Made by a program: the position numbers and the translations under genes
NCBI GenBank assembly: GCA_015068325.1
Contig: SVKQ01000021.1
Span: 99,696 to 163,695, forward strand
Reading direction: 5' to 3'
Length of the DNA stretch: 64,000 nucleotides
Source: Oscillospiraceae bacterium
Lineage (GTDB): Bacteria; Bacillota; Clostridia; Oscillospirales; Oscillospiraceae
Notes under the pieces: generated by a model
Database searches by the model: none
Told to the model about the DNA's origin: nothing
Seen by the model: only the letters and a program-made list of their open reading frames with translations
In this document: one piece after another, positions 17,103 through 25,142 of the stretch
How the letters are laid out: every line of letters begins with the position of its first letter
Position numbering within the stretch: the first letter of the stretch is position 1

Positions 17103-17155
17103 AATACATGTATTCAGTATTGCTGAATTTTCATCCGTTTATAAAGAATATTCTT
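17103..17155. promoter_or_regulatory. Three adjacent palindromes between modA and the IclR-type gene
   Basis: AATACATGTATT (17103-17114), ATTCAG-TATTG-CTGAAT (17112-17128) and AAGAATATTCTT (17144-17155) are each perfectly symmetric. They lie in the divergent promoter region and are candidate operators for the IclR-type regulator or a ModE-like protein. Confidence 0.5.
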
Positions 17156-17200
17156 GTGCTGGGACCGCGAACATGGTATGATGCAAAAAAAGAGGGGGTG

Positions 17201-17974
17201 ATGCCCGTGGCTGTCGAGACCAATATCGTCCATTCGGTGGACAAGGCGATGACGCTGATCGACCTGCTGCTGCACAGTCGCCGGGCCATGACGCTGCAGG
17301 AGCTCTCTGCCGCATCCGGCTGGCCCAAGAGCACCGTACACGCCCTGCTGGCCACCCTGCGCCGCCACGACATGGTCCGCCAGAACGGCGACGGCCGCTA
17401 TGCCCTGGGCATCCGCCTGTTTGAGTGCGGCTGTGCCGTGTCCGCCGCGTGGGACATCTCCCACCAGTGCCGGCCCTATCTGGAGCGGCTGGCGGCCCAG
17501 ACGGGGGCGAGCGCCTTTGTGGCCGCGCTGGAGGGAGACTATACCATCTCCTTCGACCAATGTGCCGGCGGCGGCGGACTGCAGGTGATCCCGGAGGTGG
17601 GTAGCCGCCTTCCGCTCCACGCCACGGCCCAGGGCAAGCTGTTTCTCAGCCAGCTCTCGGAGAGCGACATGCTGGGCCGGGTGCAGCGAGCCGGACTCAC
17701 CGCCTACACGCCCCACACCATCACCGACACCGGCAAACTGCTCCACGCGCTGGAGGCCGTGCGCGCCGTCGGCTATGCCGTAGAGGACGGCGAGTTCAAG
17801 ATCGGTCTGCGAGCCGTGGCTGCACCGGTGGCCGTCCAAGACGGACAGCACCGCTACGCTTTGGGCGTGGTAGGCCTGTTCCGCCGGGTGGGCAGCGATG
17901 AATTCCAGTATGCCATCGAACAGACCGTGCTCCACGCCCGCCAGCTCTCCCGGGCGCTGGGTGCCCAGATCTGA
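17201..17974 (+). CDS. IclR-family transcriptional regulator
   Basis: This 257-residue protein has an N-terminal winged helix (HSVDKAMTLIDLLL...LQELSAASGWPKSTVHALLATL) and a C-terminal IclR effector domain. The length is standard for the family. I chose ATG 17201 with GAGGGGGTG upstream; the open frame extends further upstream but without family similarity. It faces modA and is followed, 18 bases on, by the XdhC-like gene. It may control molybdenum uptake, the xdhC pair, or both. The ligand is unknown. Confidence 0.9.
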   Translation: MPVAVETNIVHSVDKAMTLIDLLLHSRRAMTLQELSAASGWPKSTVHALLATLRRHDMVRQNGDGRYALGIRLFECGCAVSAAWDISHQCRPYLERLAAQTGASAFVAALEGDYTISFDQCAGGGGLQVIPEVGSRLPLHATAQGKLFLSQLSESDMLGRVQRAGLTAYTPHTITDTGKLLHALEAVRAVGYAVEDGEFKIGLRAVAAPVAVQDGQHRYALGVVGLFRRVGSDEFQYAIEQTVLHARQLSRALGAQI

Positions 17975-17992
17975 CCGAAGGAGGCCTATGTG

Positions 17993-18940
17993 ATGTCGAT
18001 CAACGAATTTCGCGCCATCGCCAAGCGCCTGTCGACAGGGTATCCCGCCGACCTGATCCGCACGGCGGAGGGCCGGCGCTACGTGCGGCGCTTTGTGCCG
18101 GAGGAGCGTTTGATCCTGCTGGGCGGCGGCCACATCGCCCAACCGCTGTGCGCCATGGGCGCCATGCTGGATTTCGCTGTCACTGTGGTGGATGACCGTC
18201 CCGCCTTTGCCAACCATGAGCGGTTCCCCACCGCGTCACAGGTGATCTGCGACAACTTTGCCGCCGCCATCGGCGCGCTGGAGCTCCGCTCCACGGACTA
18301 CGTGTGTGTAGTCACCCGCGGCCACCGGTGGGACGGCGAATGCCTGCGGCGCATCCTGTCGGGCCGGCTGCCCTCCTACTTGGGTATGATCGGCTCGGCC
18401 CGCCGGGTGGCGGGACTGCTGGGGCTGCTGGCGGAGGAAGGCTATGACACCGACGCCCTGAGCCGCATCCACGCCCCCATCGGGCTGAAGATCGGCGCCG
18501 TGACACCGGCGGAGATCGCCGTATCCATCTGTGCCCAGCTGGTGGAACACCGGCGCGGTCTGCCCCGGCAGGCGGAAGAGGCAGATCTGATGGCCCAGAC
18601 AAACACCGACCCGGCACTGCTGCAGTATCTGGCGGAGAGCGACGAGCCCAAAGCGGTGCTGCTGGTGCTGTCCTCCATCGGCTCCACGCCGGTGAAATCC
18701 GGCGCCATCATGGCAGTGGACGCCTTGGGCCGTTGCTATGGCACCATTGGCGGCGGCTGCGGCGAGGCGGAGGCCACCACCCGGGCACGCCGGCTCATCG
18801 GCACCGGCAAAAGTCTGATCATTGAGGTGGACATGGACAACGACGTAGCCGAGCAGGAGGGCATGGTCTGCGGTGGAAGCATGCGGGTGCTGATCGAGGA
18901 CAACGCCCTCGGACGCACAGGGGAGGCACACAGCGTATGA
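17993..18940 (+). CDS. XdhC/CoxI family protein with reversed domain order
   Basis: This 315-residue protein belongs to the XdhC/CoxI family, which binds molybdenum cofactor and helps insert its sulfurated form into molybdenum hydroxylases. The Rossmann domain (LILLGGGHIAQPLCAMG, TVVDDRPAFANHERFP) comes first, at about residues 35-200. The XdhC_CoxI domain (SSIGSTPVKSGAIMAVD, GTIGGGCGE, GMVCGGSMRVLIE) comes last. In classical XdhC the order is the opposite. The ATG at 17993 lies eight bases after GAAGGAGG; a GTG three bases earlier is possible. It overlaps the next gene by four bases. Confidence 0.88.
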   Translation: MSINEFRAIAKRLSTGYPADLIRTAEGRRYVRRFVPEERLILLGGGHIAQPLCAMGAMLDFAVTVVDDRPAFANHERFPTASQVICDNFAAAIGALELRSTDYVCVVTRGHRWDGECLRRILSGRLPSYLGMIGSARRVAGLLGLLAEEGYDTDALSRIHAPIGLKIGAVTPAEIAVSICAQLVEHRRGLPRQAEEADLMAQTNTDPALLQYLAESDEPKAVLLVLSSIGSTPVKSGAIMAVDALGRCYGTIGGGCGEAEATTRARRLIGTGKSLIIEVDMDNDVAEQEGMVCGGSMRVLIEDNALGRTGEAHSV

Positions 18941-19773
18941 GCAGAGAACTGGCGCCATATCAGCAGGCGGAGCGCAGCATCTCCCGAAAATACCGCCGGG
19001 AGATCTGGAAGCCCTTTGTGGCCGCCGTGCAGCAATATGAGCTGATCCAGGCGGGCGACCGGGTCGCGGTGTGCATCTCTGGCGGCAAGGACTCCATGCT
19101 GATGGCCAAGCTGCTGCAGATGCTGCAGCGGATCAGCGATGTGCCATTTGATCTGGTCTACCTGGTGATGGACCCGGGTTACAACGCCGCCAACCGGCAG
19201 AAGATCGAGGACAACGCCGCGCTACTCCATATCCCTGTCACGGTCTTTGAAACAGACATCTTTGAGGCCGCCAACAGCGCCGATCACTCCCCTTGTTACC
19301 TCTGCGCCAAGATGCGCCGGGGCCACCTGTATGCCAAAGCCCGGGAGCTGGGCTGCAACAAGATCGCCCTGGGCCACCACTTCAACGACGTGATCGAAAC
19401 CACCGTGATGGGCATGTTTTACGGGGCGCAGCTGCAGGCCATGATCCCAAAGGTGCACAGTCAAAATTTTCCGGGCATGGAGCTGATCCGGCCCCTGTAC
19501 CGCATCCACGAGGAACACATCCTTGCTTGGAGACGGTACAATGGCCTGGAGTTCATCCAGTGTGCCTGCCGCTTCACCGAGAGCTATGCTGCGGGCACGG
19601 GAGAGTCCAAGCGGCAGGAGATCAAGGAGTTGCTGCGGCAGCTGCGGCGGAACAATCCTAACATCGAAAAGAATATCTTCCACAGTCTCCACACCGTCAG
19701 TCTGGACACCTTCCCCGGCTACAAGTCGGAGGGGGTGGAGCACTCCTTTCTGGAGCGGTATAACCGGCTGTAG
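18937..19773 (+). CDS. TtcA-like PP-loop ATPase (tRNA 2-thiocytidine synthase family)
   Basis: This 278-residue protein is an adenylating PP-loop enzyme with the motif SGGKDS near residue 46. It has the CYLCAKMRRGHLY block (two Cys) and a further CAC motif in the C-terminal part. The paired Cys regions match the Fe-S-binding TtcA family, which thiolates cytidine 32 of tRNA. Here it is translationally coupled to the XdhC-like gene (four-base overlap). That suggests it may also serve sulfur transfer for molybdenum enzymes; this is inference. A perfect terminator follows 10 bases after the stop. Confidence 0.82.
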   Translation: MSRELAPYQQAERSISRKYRREIWKPFVAAVQQYELIQAGDRVAVCISGGKDSMLMAKLLQMLQRISDVPFDLVYLVMDPGYNAANRQKIEDNAALLHIPVTVFETDIFEAANSADHSPCYLCAKMRRGHLYAKARELGCNKIALGHHFNDVIETTVMGMFYGAQLQAMIPKVHSQNFPGMELIRPLYRIHEEHILAWRRYNGLEFIQCACRFTESYAAGTGESKRQEIKELLRQLRRNNPNIEKNIFHSLHTVSLDTFPGYKSEGVEHSFLERYNRL

Positions 19774-19783
19774 GGCTACGACA

Positions 19784-19820
19784 AAAGAGCGGGGAACGCT
19801 GTAAGCGTTCCCCGCTCTTT
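19784..19820. terminator. Bidirectional intrinsic terminator
   Basis: A perfect 17-bp stem (AAAGAGCGGGGAACGCT / AGCGTTCCCCGCTCTTT) with a three-base loop lies between convergent genes. A and T tracts at its ends allow it to work both ways. Confidence 0.9.
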
Positions 19821-19836
19821 ATTTCCAGTAAGCTCT

Positions 19837-20760
19837 TTACAGTTCGTACAGCGTGACCATCAGTGGGATAGTGAGGATACACAGCAGGAGGCCCAGCGCG
19901 TTGATGACGCTGGCATAGTGGGCCTCATCCTCCTTGAACAGCTGCGTCATCTGCACCACCGTGCTGGCCATGGGCGTACAGCAGCAGATAAAGCAGACCA
20001 CCAGCGCGCCGGGATCCATCCCCAGCAGCACGTCCAGCCCTACCAGACGGAACAGCCCCAGCATCACCACCGGCATCAGCAGGAGCCGCAGGCCCAGCAC
20101 CAACGGCAGACGGCGGTATTGGCGGACCTGCTCCAGCTGGATGTCGCCCAGCAAAACACCCGCCACCAGCATGGACAGCGGCGCTGTGAAGTTGCTCATG
20201 GTAGAGCACACGCCCGCCAGCACGGAAGGCAGACGCACCCCTGTGAAGAAGAACACCAGCGCCACCAAAAAGGCAATGACGTTGGGGTTGGTGATCACCT
20301 TCATCAGGTTGATGTGCCGCAGGCCCGACAGCTGGCTGGCGCCGTGGGACCACAGGAACACCCCCTGTACCGCGATGAACACACAGGAGTAGATCACATA
20401 GTCGGTCCCCAGCACTGCCATCACCAGCGGGATCACCAGGTTGCCGCAGTTGGGATAGATCACCGAGAGCCGTTCCAGCGGTGTGAGGTGCAGCCACCTG
20501 CGCAGCGCCACGGATATGGTCAGGAAGATCACATGGATCATGATCACCACGGCGAAGGTCAGCAGCAGACTGTAGATCGTATCCGGCGAATAGTCCTTCT
20601 GAAAGCCCATCAGGATCGCGCAGGGCACCGCCACATACAGACAGACCAGCGACAGGCCCCGGCTCTCCTCCTCGCGGATCGCCCCGATCCGCCGCATCGC
20701 AAAGCCGATCAGCAGCATGATGAGCATTTCCAGTATTTTCGGTATCAGCAGTTGGCTCAT
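19837..20760 (-). CDS. AEC (auxin efflux carrier) family transporter
   Basis: This 307-residue membrane protein has ten hydrophobic segments split by a central loop, the AEC family layout. The block YPNCGNLVIPLVMAVLG near residue 110 matches the conserved N-terminal half, and GMDPGALVVCFICCCTPMAS the C-terminal half. Bacterial members export or import small carboxylates such as malate. The ATG at 20760 has GGGGAG seven bases upstream; the longer frame upstream of it is not plausible. Its substrate is unknown. It is followed (in gene order) by the GntR regulator on the same strand. Confidence 0.88.
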   Translation of the reverse strand: MSQLLIPKILEMLIMLLIGFAMRRIGAIREEESRGLSLVCLYVAVPCAILMGFQKDYSPDTIYSLLLTFAVVIMIHVIFLTISVALRRWLHLTPLERLSVIYPNCGNLVIPLVMAVLGTDYVIYSCVFIAVQGVFLWSHGASQLSGLRHINLMKVITNPNVIAFLVALVFFFTGVRLPSVLAGVCSTMSNFTAPLSMLVAGVLLGDIQLEQVRQYRRLPLVLGLRLLLMPVVMLGLFRLVGLDVLLGMDPGALVVCFICCCTPMASTVVQMTQLFKEDEAHYASVINALGLLLCILTIPLMVTLYEL

Positions 20761-20925
20761 TCCAACACTCCCCTGTCTTCCCGTTCCACGCCCCGCTGCA
20801 CAGTACCGGGGTGTCATGCGCAGCGGCACGCCGTACTTACTATATCCCCGGCGCGGATCGCCCGCCATAGTTTTCGGCACAAAAAGCGGATTTGTTTTTA
20901 TCTCATGAGCACAAAAGATGTGTGC

Positions 20926-21642
20926 TCACTGTTGCTGCTCACTCCCGGGCAGAGAATAGCCGGTGGCCTCTTTGATGTGCTCTGTCATGAGGGCAGCCGC
21001 CAGGTCGCCATCGCGCCGCCGCAGCGCCTCATAAATGTTCAGGTGCATGTCATTGGCCCGGCCCACGGAATCCCGGTGCCGATAGAACGTCTCATAGGCA
21101 AAGGCCCGGATATTCTGCAGCACAGAGGAGAATATCATCGCCAGATACCGGTTGCCGCTGCCGTTGGCGATGATCATGTGAAACTCCATGTCGCACTCTA
21201 CATAGCGGTCATAGTCCTCCGGCCCATGCAGATGCTCCGAAAGCTCGATCTGCTCATCCGCCTTCTCCCGCAGGGAATGGATGAAAGACTCCGCCGCGTT
21301 TTCAGCGAACAGCCGCGCCATATAGGACTCGATCAGGACGCGGACGTCCGTCAGCTGGCTCAGCAGCCCCTCCTCCATGATGTTGCGGGTGGAAGGAAAC
21401 CGAATCCACAAATCCGGATTGTCGCAGACGACCACGGTGCCCAGCTTCGGCCGCTGTATCACCGCACCCATGGCGCGCATGATCTGTATCCCCTCCCGCA
21501 GCGACAGACGGCTGATTCCCAGCTGCCGGGCGTATTCGATCTCGTTGGGCAGCTTGTCGCCCTTCTTCAGCTTTCCTGTACGGATCCGTTTTTCAAAGTC
21601 ATCCACCACCAGATCCGCCACGCGCATCTTCTCGATCGCCAT
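20926..21642 (-). CDS. GntR/FadR-family transcriptional regulator (FCD domain)
   Basis: This 238-residue protein has a GntR winged helix (LPNEIEYARQLGISRLSLREGIQIM, about residues 31-55) and an FCD ligand domain. That domain includes the helical metal-site region (DVRVLIES.., ECDMEFHMIIA.., RHRDSV). It is divergent from the transaldolase-like gene. Two elements fitting the FadR-subfamily consensus TNGTNNNACNA lie in the shared upstream region, one in front of each gene. Autoregulation plus control of the transaldolase-like gene is the likely arrangement. The effector is probably a carboxylate or sugar acid but cannot be named. Confidence 0.92.
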   Translation of the reverse strand: MAIEKMRVADLVVDDFEKRIRTGKLKKGDKLPNEIEYARQLGISRLSLREGIQIMRAMGAVIQRPKLGTVVVCDNPDLWIRFPSTRNIMEEGLLSQLTDVRVLIESYMARLFAENAAESFIHSLREKADEQIELSEHLHGPEDYDRYVECDMEFHMIIANGSGNRYLAMIFSSVLQNIRAFAYETFYRHRDSVGRANDMHLNIYEALRRRDGDLAAALMTEHIKEATGYSLPGSEQQQ

Positions 21643-21679
21643 ATCTGTTCAGCACCTCTTTCCGGGAGATAATGTCTTT

Positions 21680-21690
21680 TTGTCCGACAA
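21680..21690. promoter_or_regulatory. GntR/FadR-type operator in front of the regulator gene
   Basis: TTGTCCGACAA is a perfect palindrome matching TNGTNNNACNA. It sits next to the TATAAT-like sequence that would serve the regulator gene on the minus strand. Confidence 0.65.
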
Positions 21691-21772
21691 TTATACATTA
21701 TATATTACGCCGCATCCGGATGGATTGCAATCATAAATTCTTACAAAAATCAGCGATCTTTTCAGTTTTCTG

Positions 21773-21801
21773 TTGACATCCCAGTCGCTGCGGAGTATCA
21801 T
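21773..21801 (+). promoter_or_regulatory. Promoter of the transaldolase-like gene
   Basis: A perfect TTGACA -35 (21773-21778) and TATCAT -10 (21796-21801) are separated by 17 bases. Confidence 0.75.
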
Positions 21802-21806
21802 CATAT

Positions 21807-21817
21807 TAGTCATACAA
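21807..21817. promoter_or_regulatory. GntR/FadR-type operator at the transaldolase-like promoter
   Basis: TAGTCATACAA matches TNGTNNNACNA and covers the expected transcription start, five bases downstream of the -10 box. A repressor bound here would block initiation. Confidence 0.6.
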
Positions 21818-21855
21818 TATAACTATTTGGATACAAGTCAATTTGGAGGTGCAAC

Positions 21856-22899
21856 ATGAACAACGAGTATTTCTGGAGAGTGCGCCGGCAGACCGGCACC
21901 AATTTCTGGGTCAACAACGTAACCATTGAGCAGGCGCGGCTGGGGCTGGCGGCCGGCGCCGTGGGCAGCACGCAGAATCCTGCTTACCTGTCCAAGATTC
22001 TGGGTGTCTCCTCGGACGCTGCCGATGTAGACAAAATGCTGACCGAACTGGTAGCGCAGGAGAGCGACGACAGCGAGGTGCTTGCCAAGCTGCAGTGTGT
22101 GCAGATCAACCGCATCGCTGAGGTCTTCCTGCCCCTCTATGAGCAGACCGGCGGTCGGGACGGCTACGTCAGCATCCAGGGCGATCCCTTCAAGGAGAAC
22201 ACCGAGGATATTCTCCGCTTTGCCCACATGGCGCGGGAGAAGTATCCCAACATCATCTGCAAGATCCCCATCGTGGAGGAGGCTCTCCCGGCTCTGCGGG
22301 TGCTGATGAAGGAGCATGTGCCCATTCTGGGCACGGAGGTCATGAGCGTGGACCAGGCGCTGGTCCTGAACGATCTCTATGAAGAGGTCCTGGCTGAGGA
22401 TCCCAACCTCGCCCCCCTGTTCATGGCTCATATCTCCGGCATCTTCGACGAGCAGCTGCAGGCCGAAGTGAAGGATGGCCAGATCGACGTGAGCCGCGAT
22501 GCCCTCTGGCAGGCCGGCGTAGCCGTGGCCAAGAAGACCAAGCAGCTGTTGGATGAGCGCCAGTCCCATATCCGCTTCATGGACGGCGGTGCCCGCGGTC
22601 TGCATCACTTCACGGAGTTGGTGGGCTGCCGTGGCTACGTGACCATCAACTGGAAGGGCACGGCCGACAAGCTGATCGCCGAGGATCCCGTGGTCATCGA
22701 CCGCTTCAACGCCCCTATCGCCCCCTCTGTAACGGATGAACTCATCGAAAAGGTCCCCAACTTCAGGCGGGCCTACCTGACCCACCAGCTCTCAATTGAG
22801 GAATTCGAGTCCTTCCCGCCGGTGGTGCGGTTCCGCAAGCAGTTTGAAAACGGCTGGCTGACCGGTCTGGAGTACATCCGCAACTTCCGCCAGAAGTAA
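21856..22899 (+). CDS. Transaldolase-family protein
   Basis: This 347-residue TIM-barrel protein resembles transaldolase, which moves a dihydroxyacetone unit between sugar phosphates through a Schiff base. The opening TNFWVNNVTIEQARLG, the STQNPAYLSKIL block and a Lys136 in IICKIPIVEEAL (position of the catalytic lysine) support this. It is longer than typical TalB and lacks the exact catalytic-region sequence, so another aldol reaction is possible. It has GGAGG upstream, its own strong promoter and a GntR operator. It stands alone as a single-gene unit ending in two hairpins. Confidence 0.78.
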   Translation: MNNEYFWRVRRQTGTNFWVNNVTIEQARLGLAAGAVGSTQNPAYLSKILGVSSDAADVDKMLTELVAQESDDSEVLAKLQCVQINRIAEVFLPLYEQTGGRDGYVSIQGDPFKENTEDILRFAHMAREKYPNIICKIPIVEEALPALRVLMKEHVPILGTEVMSVDQALVLNDLYEEVLAEDPNLAPLFMAHISGIFDEQLQAEVKDGQIDVSRDALWQAGVAVAKKTKQLLDERQSHIRFMDGGARGLHHFTELVGCRGYVTINWKGTADKLIAEDPVVIDRFNAPIAPSVTDELIEKVPNFRRAYLTHQLSIEEFESFPPVVRFRKQFENGWLTGLEYIRNFRQK

Positions 22900-22912
22900 T
22901 TCTCTACGGCAC

Positions 22913-22938
22913 GCCTTCCCTGTCGGCGCAGGGAGGGC
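22913..22938 (+). terminator. First hairpin after the transaldolase-like gene
   Basis: GCCTTCCCTG and CAGGGAGGGC form a nearly perfect ten-base stem with a six-base loop. There is no T-run, so it may be a stabilising hairpin rather than a terminator. Confidence 0.45.
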
Positions 22939-22954
22939 ATGTCCGCGATCACAC

Positions 22955-23000
22955 AACCAGAAAGCAGAGCTGCCCATTCAGGTGGCTCTGCTTTCTGGTT
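22955..23000. terminator. Bidirectional terminator between transaldolase-like and ABM genes
   Basis: AACCAGAAAGCAGAGC and GCTCTGCTTTCTGGTT are exact 16-base complements around an inner loop. It lies between convergent genes. Confidence 0.8.
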
Positions 23001-23013
23001 CAGTTGGTTTTTC

Positions 23014-23316
23014 TTACGCGAACAGGCGATAGCGGACAGCCTTGGTCTCCAGCACGTAGTCGGGCTTGAAGCTTGCCAGCTTCTTCACGTTGTCGGTGAA
23101 GGGATGCGCATCGGCAGCCTCGGAGCTGGCCCACTTTTCGATGAGCACCAGGGTGTCCTCTTCCTCCAGAGGGAGATAGAAATTGTAGCCCAGATTGCCC
23201 GGCTCCTGCCGCACACCGGCGGCCACGCCGGACTCGGTGACGGCCTTGAAGAAGGCCTCCGCCTTGCCAGGCAGCGTCTTATAGGTCACGATAATGGTCA
23301 ACGCGGTAGAATCCAT
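23014..23316 (-). CDS. ABM-domain (antibiotic biosynthesis monooxygenase-like) protein
   Basis: This 100-residue protein is a single ABM dimeric alpha-beta barrel domain, as in YgiN-type quinol monooxygenases. Visible family pieces are ALTIIVTYKTLPGKAEAFFKA, QEPGNLGYNFYLPLEEEDTLVLIEKWAS and the His in AHPFTDNVKKL. AGGAGG lies just upstream of ATG 23316. Its substrate is unknown. It is downstream of the MATE gene on the same strand, 63 bases away. Confidence 0.85.
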   Translation of the reverse strand: MDSTALTIIVTYKTLPGKAEAFFKAVTESGVAAGVRQEPGNLGYNFYLPLEEEDTLVLIEKWASSEAADAHPFTDNVKKLASFKPDYVLETKAVRYRLFA

Positions 23317-23379
23317 GGTATAATCCTCCTTATATAAAGTGTTTATGTTTTTATTTGACAATGCTGTAAGAACACTTCG

Positions 23380-24753
23380 TCACCGGGTCAGCGGCGTGTG
23401 CTCCCATCTGTGCCCCCGGTAGCGGATGACAAAGACGATGCTGCGGAAGAGAAAGTCCACCGCCCAGGCCAGCCAGACGCCGATCACGCCCGTTTGCAGC
23501 ACCCCCACCAGTACATAACTCAACCCCACCCGGAACAGCCACATGGAGGCTATGCTGACCGCCATGGAAAACCGCGCGTCGCCGGCGGCGCGCATGCCGT
23601 TGTTCAGGGCGAAAGCGGTGGGCCAGAGCAGCATGGACGAGACCGTATGCACCAGCATGACCTGCGCGGCCAGCTGCGCCGTCTCCTGTGGAGCGTGATA
23701 GATCCGCGTGATGAGCGGAATCGCCAGGATCATGACCAGGCAGACCAGTCCCTGCACCCAATAGATGATGACGGACAGCCTGCGGATATAGTAGCGCGCC
23801 TGTGAAAAATCCCATGCGCCCACGCACTGGCTGACCACCGGTATCATACCGGAGTTGACAGCCACTCCCACCACCACGTGGAAGTTACCCACCGTGTTGC
23901 CGATGGCATTGGCCGTGATGGCCGCCAGCGGAAGCGTAGACACCAAGCTCAGCAGCAGGATCTTGCCCAGCTGGAACATGCTGTTCTCGATCCCATTGGG
24001 GACACCGATAGACAGGATGCTGCGAATCATCCGTCCGTCGTAACGGTACTGGCGCAGAGGCGTAACCGTCAGCGGAAAGCGCGGCCGCAGGACCAGGCTG
24101 CAGATGAGCGCTGCCGCCACGCCGCGGGAGACCAGTGTCGGGATGGCCACACCGATGACTCCCAGCCGCAGCCCGTAGATCAGCCAGGCGTTGCCGCCCA
24201 CATTGACGGCATTCATCAGCAGCGAGATACGCATAGGGGTCGTACTGTCGCCCAGCGTGCGAAACAGCGCCACCGCGCCATTGTACACCGCAATGAAAGG
24301 GATCGACAGCATAACGATCCGATAATACGCAAAACAGTTTGCCAGCACGGCGGCATCCGTCCTACCGTAGATAAGACGCAGCAGCGGTCCCTGCGCCAGT
24401 TCCAGCAGCACAGTCAATCCGACGGAGAGCATCAGCAGAAACACCAGCAGCTGCCGGGCAGCCAGCCGGCTGTTTTTGCGGTCGCGGTGCCCCCAGTACT
24501 GGCCGACGACCACTGCGCCGCCGGTAGCCAGGGCGGAAAAAGCATTCAGCAACAGCACGCTGATGGAATCCACCATGGAGACCGCGGAAACGGCCGCCCC
24601 ACCTGCGCTGGATACCATCACTGAGTCCGCCAGACCCACCAGATAGGACAGCAGCTGCTCCGCGATGAGCGGCGCCAGCAGCGCCAGCAGTTGCCGGTCG
24701 GAAAAGCGAAGCTCCTCCGCCGGCAGTTTCGGAGCAGGTATCAGGCGCGGCAT
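23380..24753 (-). CDS. MATE-family efflux transporter
   Basis: This 457-residue protein has about twelve hydrophobic segments and the MATE layout of two homologous halves. Typical stretches are LIAEQLLSYLVGLADSVMVS, GGAVVVGQYWGHRD, FRTLGDSTTPMRISL and GVPNGIENSMFQLGK. These pumps export cationic drugs or organic compounds using Na+ or H+ gradients. The ATG at 24753 overlaps the stop of the small membrane protein gene as TGATG, so the two are translated together. A longer upstream frame is not family-like. Confidence 0.92.
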   Translation of the reverse strand: MPRLIPAPKLPAEELRFSDRQLLALLAPLIAEQLLSYLVGLADSVMVSSAGGAAVSAVSMVDSISVLLLNAFSALATGGAVVVGQYWGHRDRKNSRLAARQLLVFLLMLSVGLTVLLELAQGPLLRLIYGRTDAAVLANCFAYYRIVMLSIPFIAVYNGAVALFRTLGDSTTPMRISLLMNAVNVGGNAWLIYGLRLGVIGVAIPTLVSRGVAAALICSLVLRPRFPLTVTPLRQYRYDGRMIRSILSIGVPNGIENSMFQLGKILLLSLVSTLPLAAITANAIGNTVGNFHVVVGVAVNSGMIPVVSQCVGAWDFSQARYYIRRLSVIIYWVQGLVCLVMILAIPLITRIYHAPQETAQLAAQVMLVHTVSSMLLWPTAFALNNGMRAAGDARFSMAVSIASMWLFRVGLSYVLVGVLQTGVIGVWLAWAVDFLFRSIVFVIRYRGHRWEHTPLTR

Positions 24754-25067
24754 CACGGCTGCGGATCCAAAATCCAGATCACCAGCAGGATCGCCCATAT
24801 AACCAGCACCACCACATCCTGTCCCAGCAACGTGCGGCGGTACTCCTCGAAGCCACCCTTGCGTATGGTGGCGATGGCGCCCACAGCGATCATACCCACC
24901 AGTGCGACGGTGGTGCCGATCTGGTGCAACAACTGATGGGACGACCAGTAGGATGTGACCAAGATCACAGCCGCCGCGATACCCAGCAGGATGTAGATCA
25001 CCTTGGCCGGACCGGTGAATTTCCGCTTCAGCGGCGCCTGATAGAGAGAGTCGATCAGCCTTGACAT
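24753..25067 (-). CDS. Small membrane protein of unknown function
   Basis: This 104-residue protein is not recognised. It has a basic N-terminus of about 20 residues and three hydrophobic segments near residues 22-39, 50-67 and 83-100. It ends in DPQP. A Glu/Arg-rich loop (RKGGFEEYRRTL) separates the last two segments. A ribosome binding site (AAAGGAG) precedes ATG 25067. It lies 75 bases after the TRAP large permease and overlaps the MATE gene by one base, so it may be an accessory subunit of either neighbour. Confidence 0.7.
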   Translation of the reverse strand: MSRLIDSLYQAPLKRKFTGPAKVIYILLGIAAAVILVTSYWSSHQLLHQIGTTVALVGMIAVGAIATIRKGGFEEYRRTLLGQDVVVLVIWAILLVIWILDPQP

Positions 25068-25142
25068 GGGTTTGCTCCTTTACAAGCAGAGCGGCATGAG
25101 AGGTGGAACGATCCACCCCTCATGCCGGCAGCAGAACGGGAA

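Noticed and set aside
19918..21672. A 584-codon plus-strand open frame
   Set aside because: It lies antisense to the AEC transporter and GntR genes and has a His/Gln-rich, domain-free translation typical of GC-rich shadow frames.
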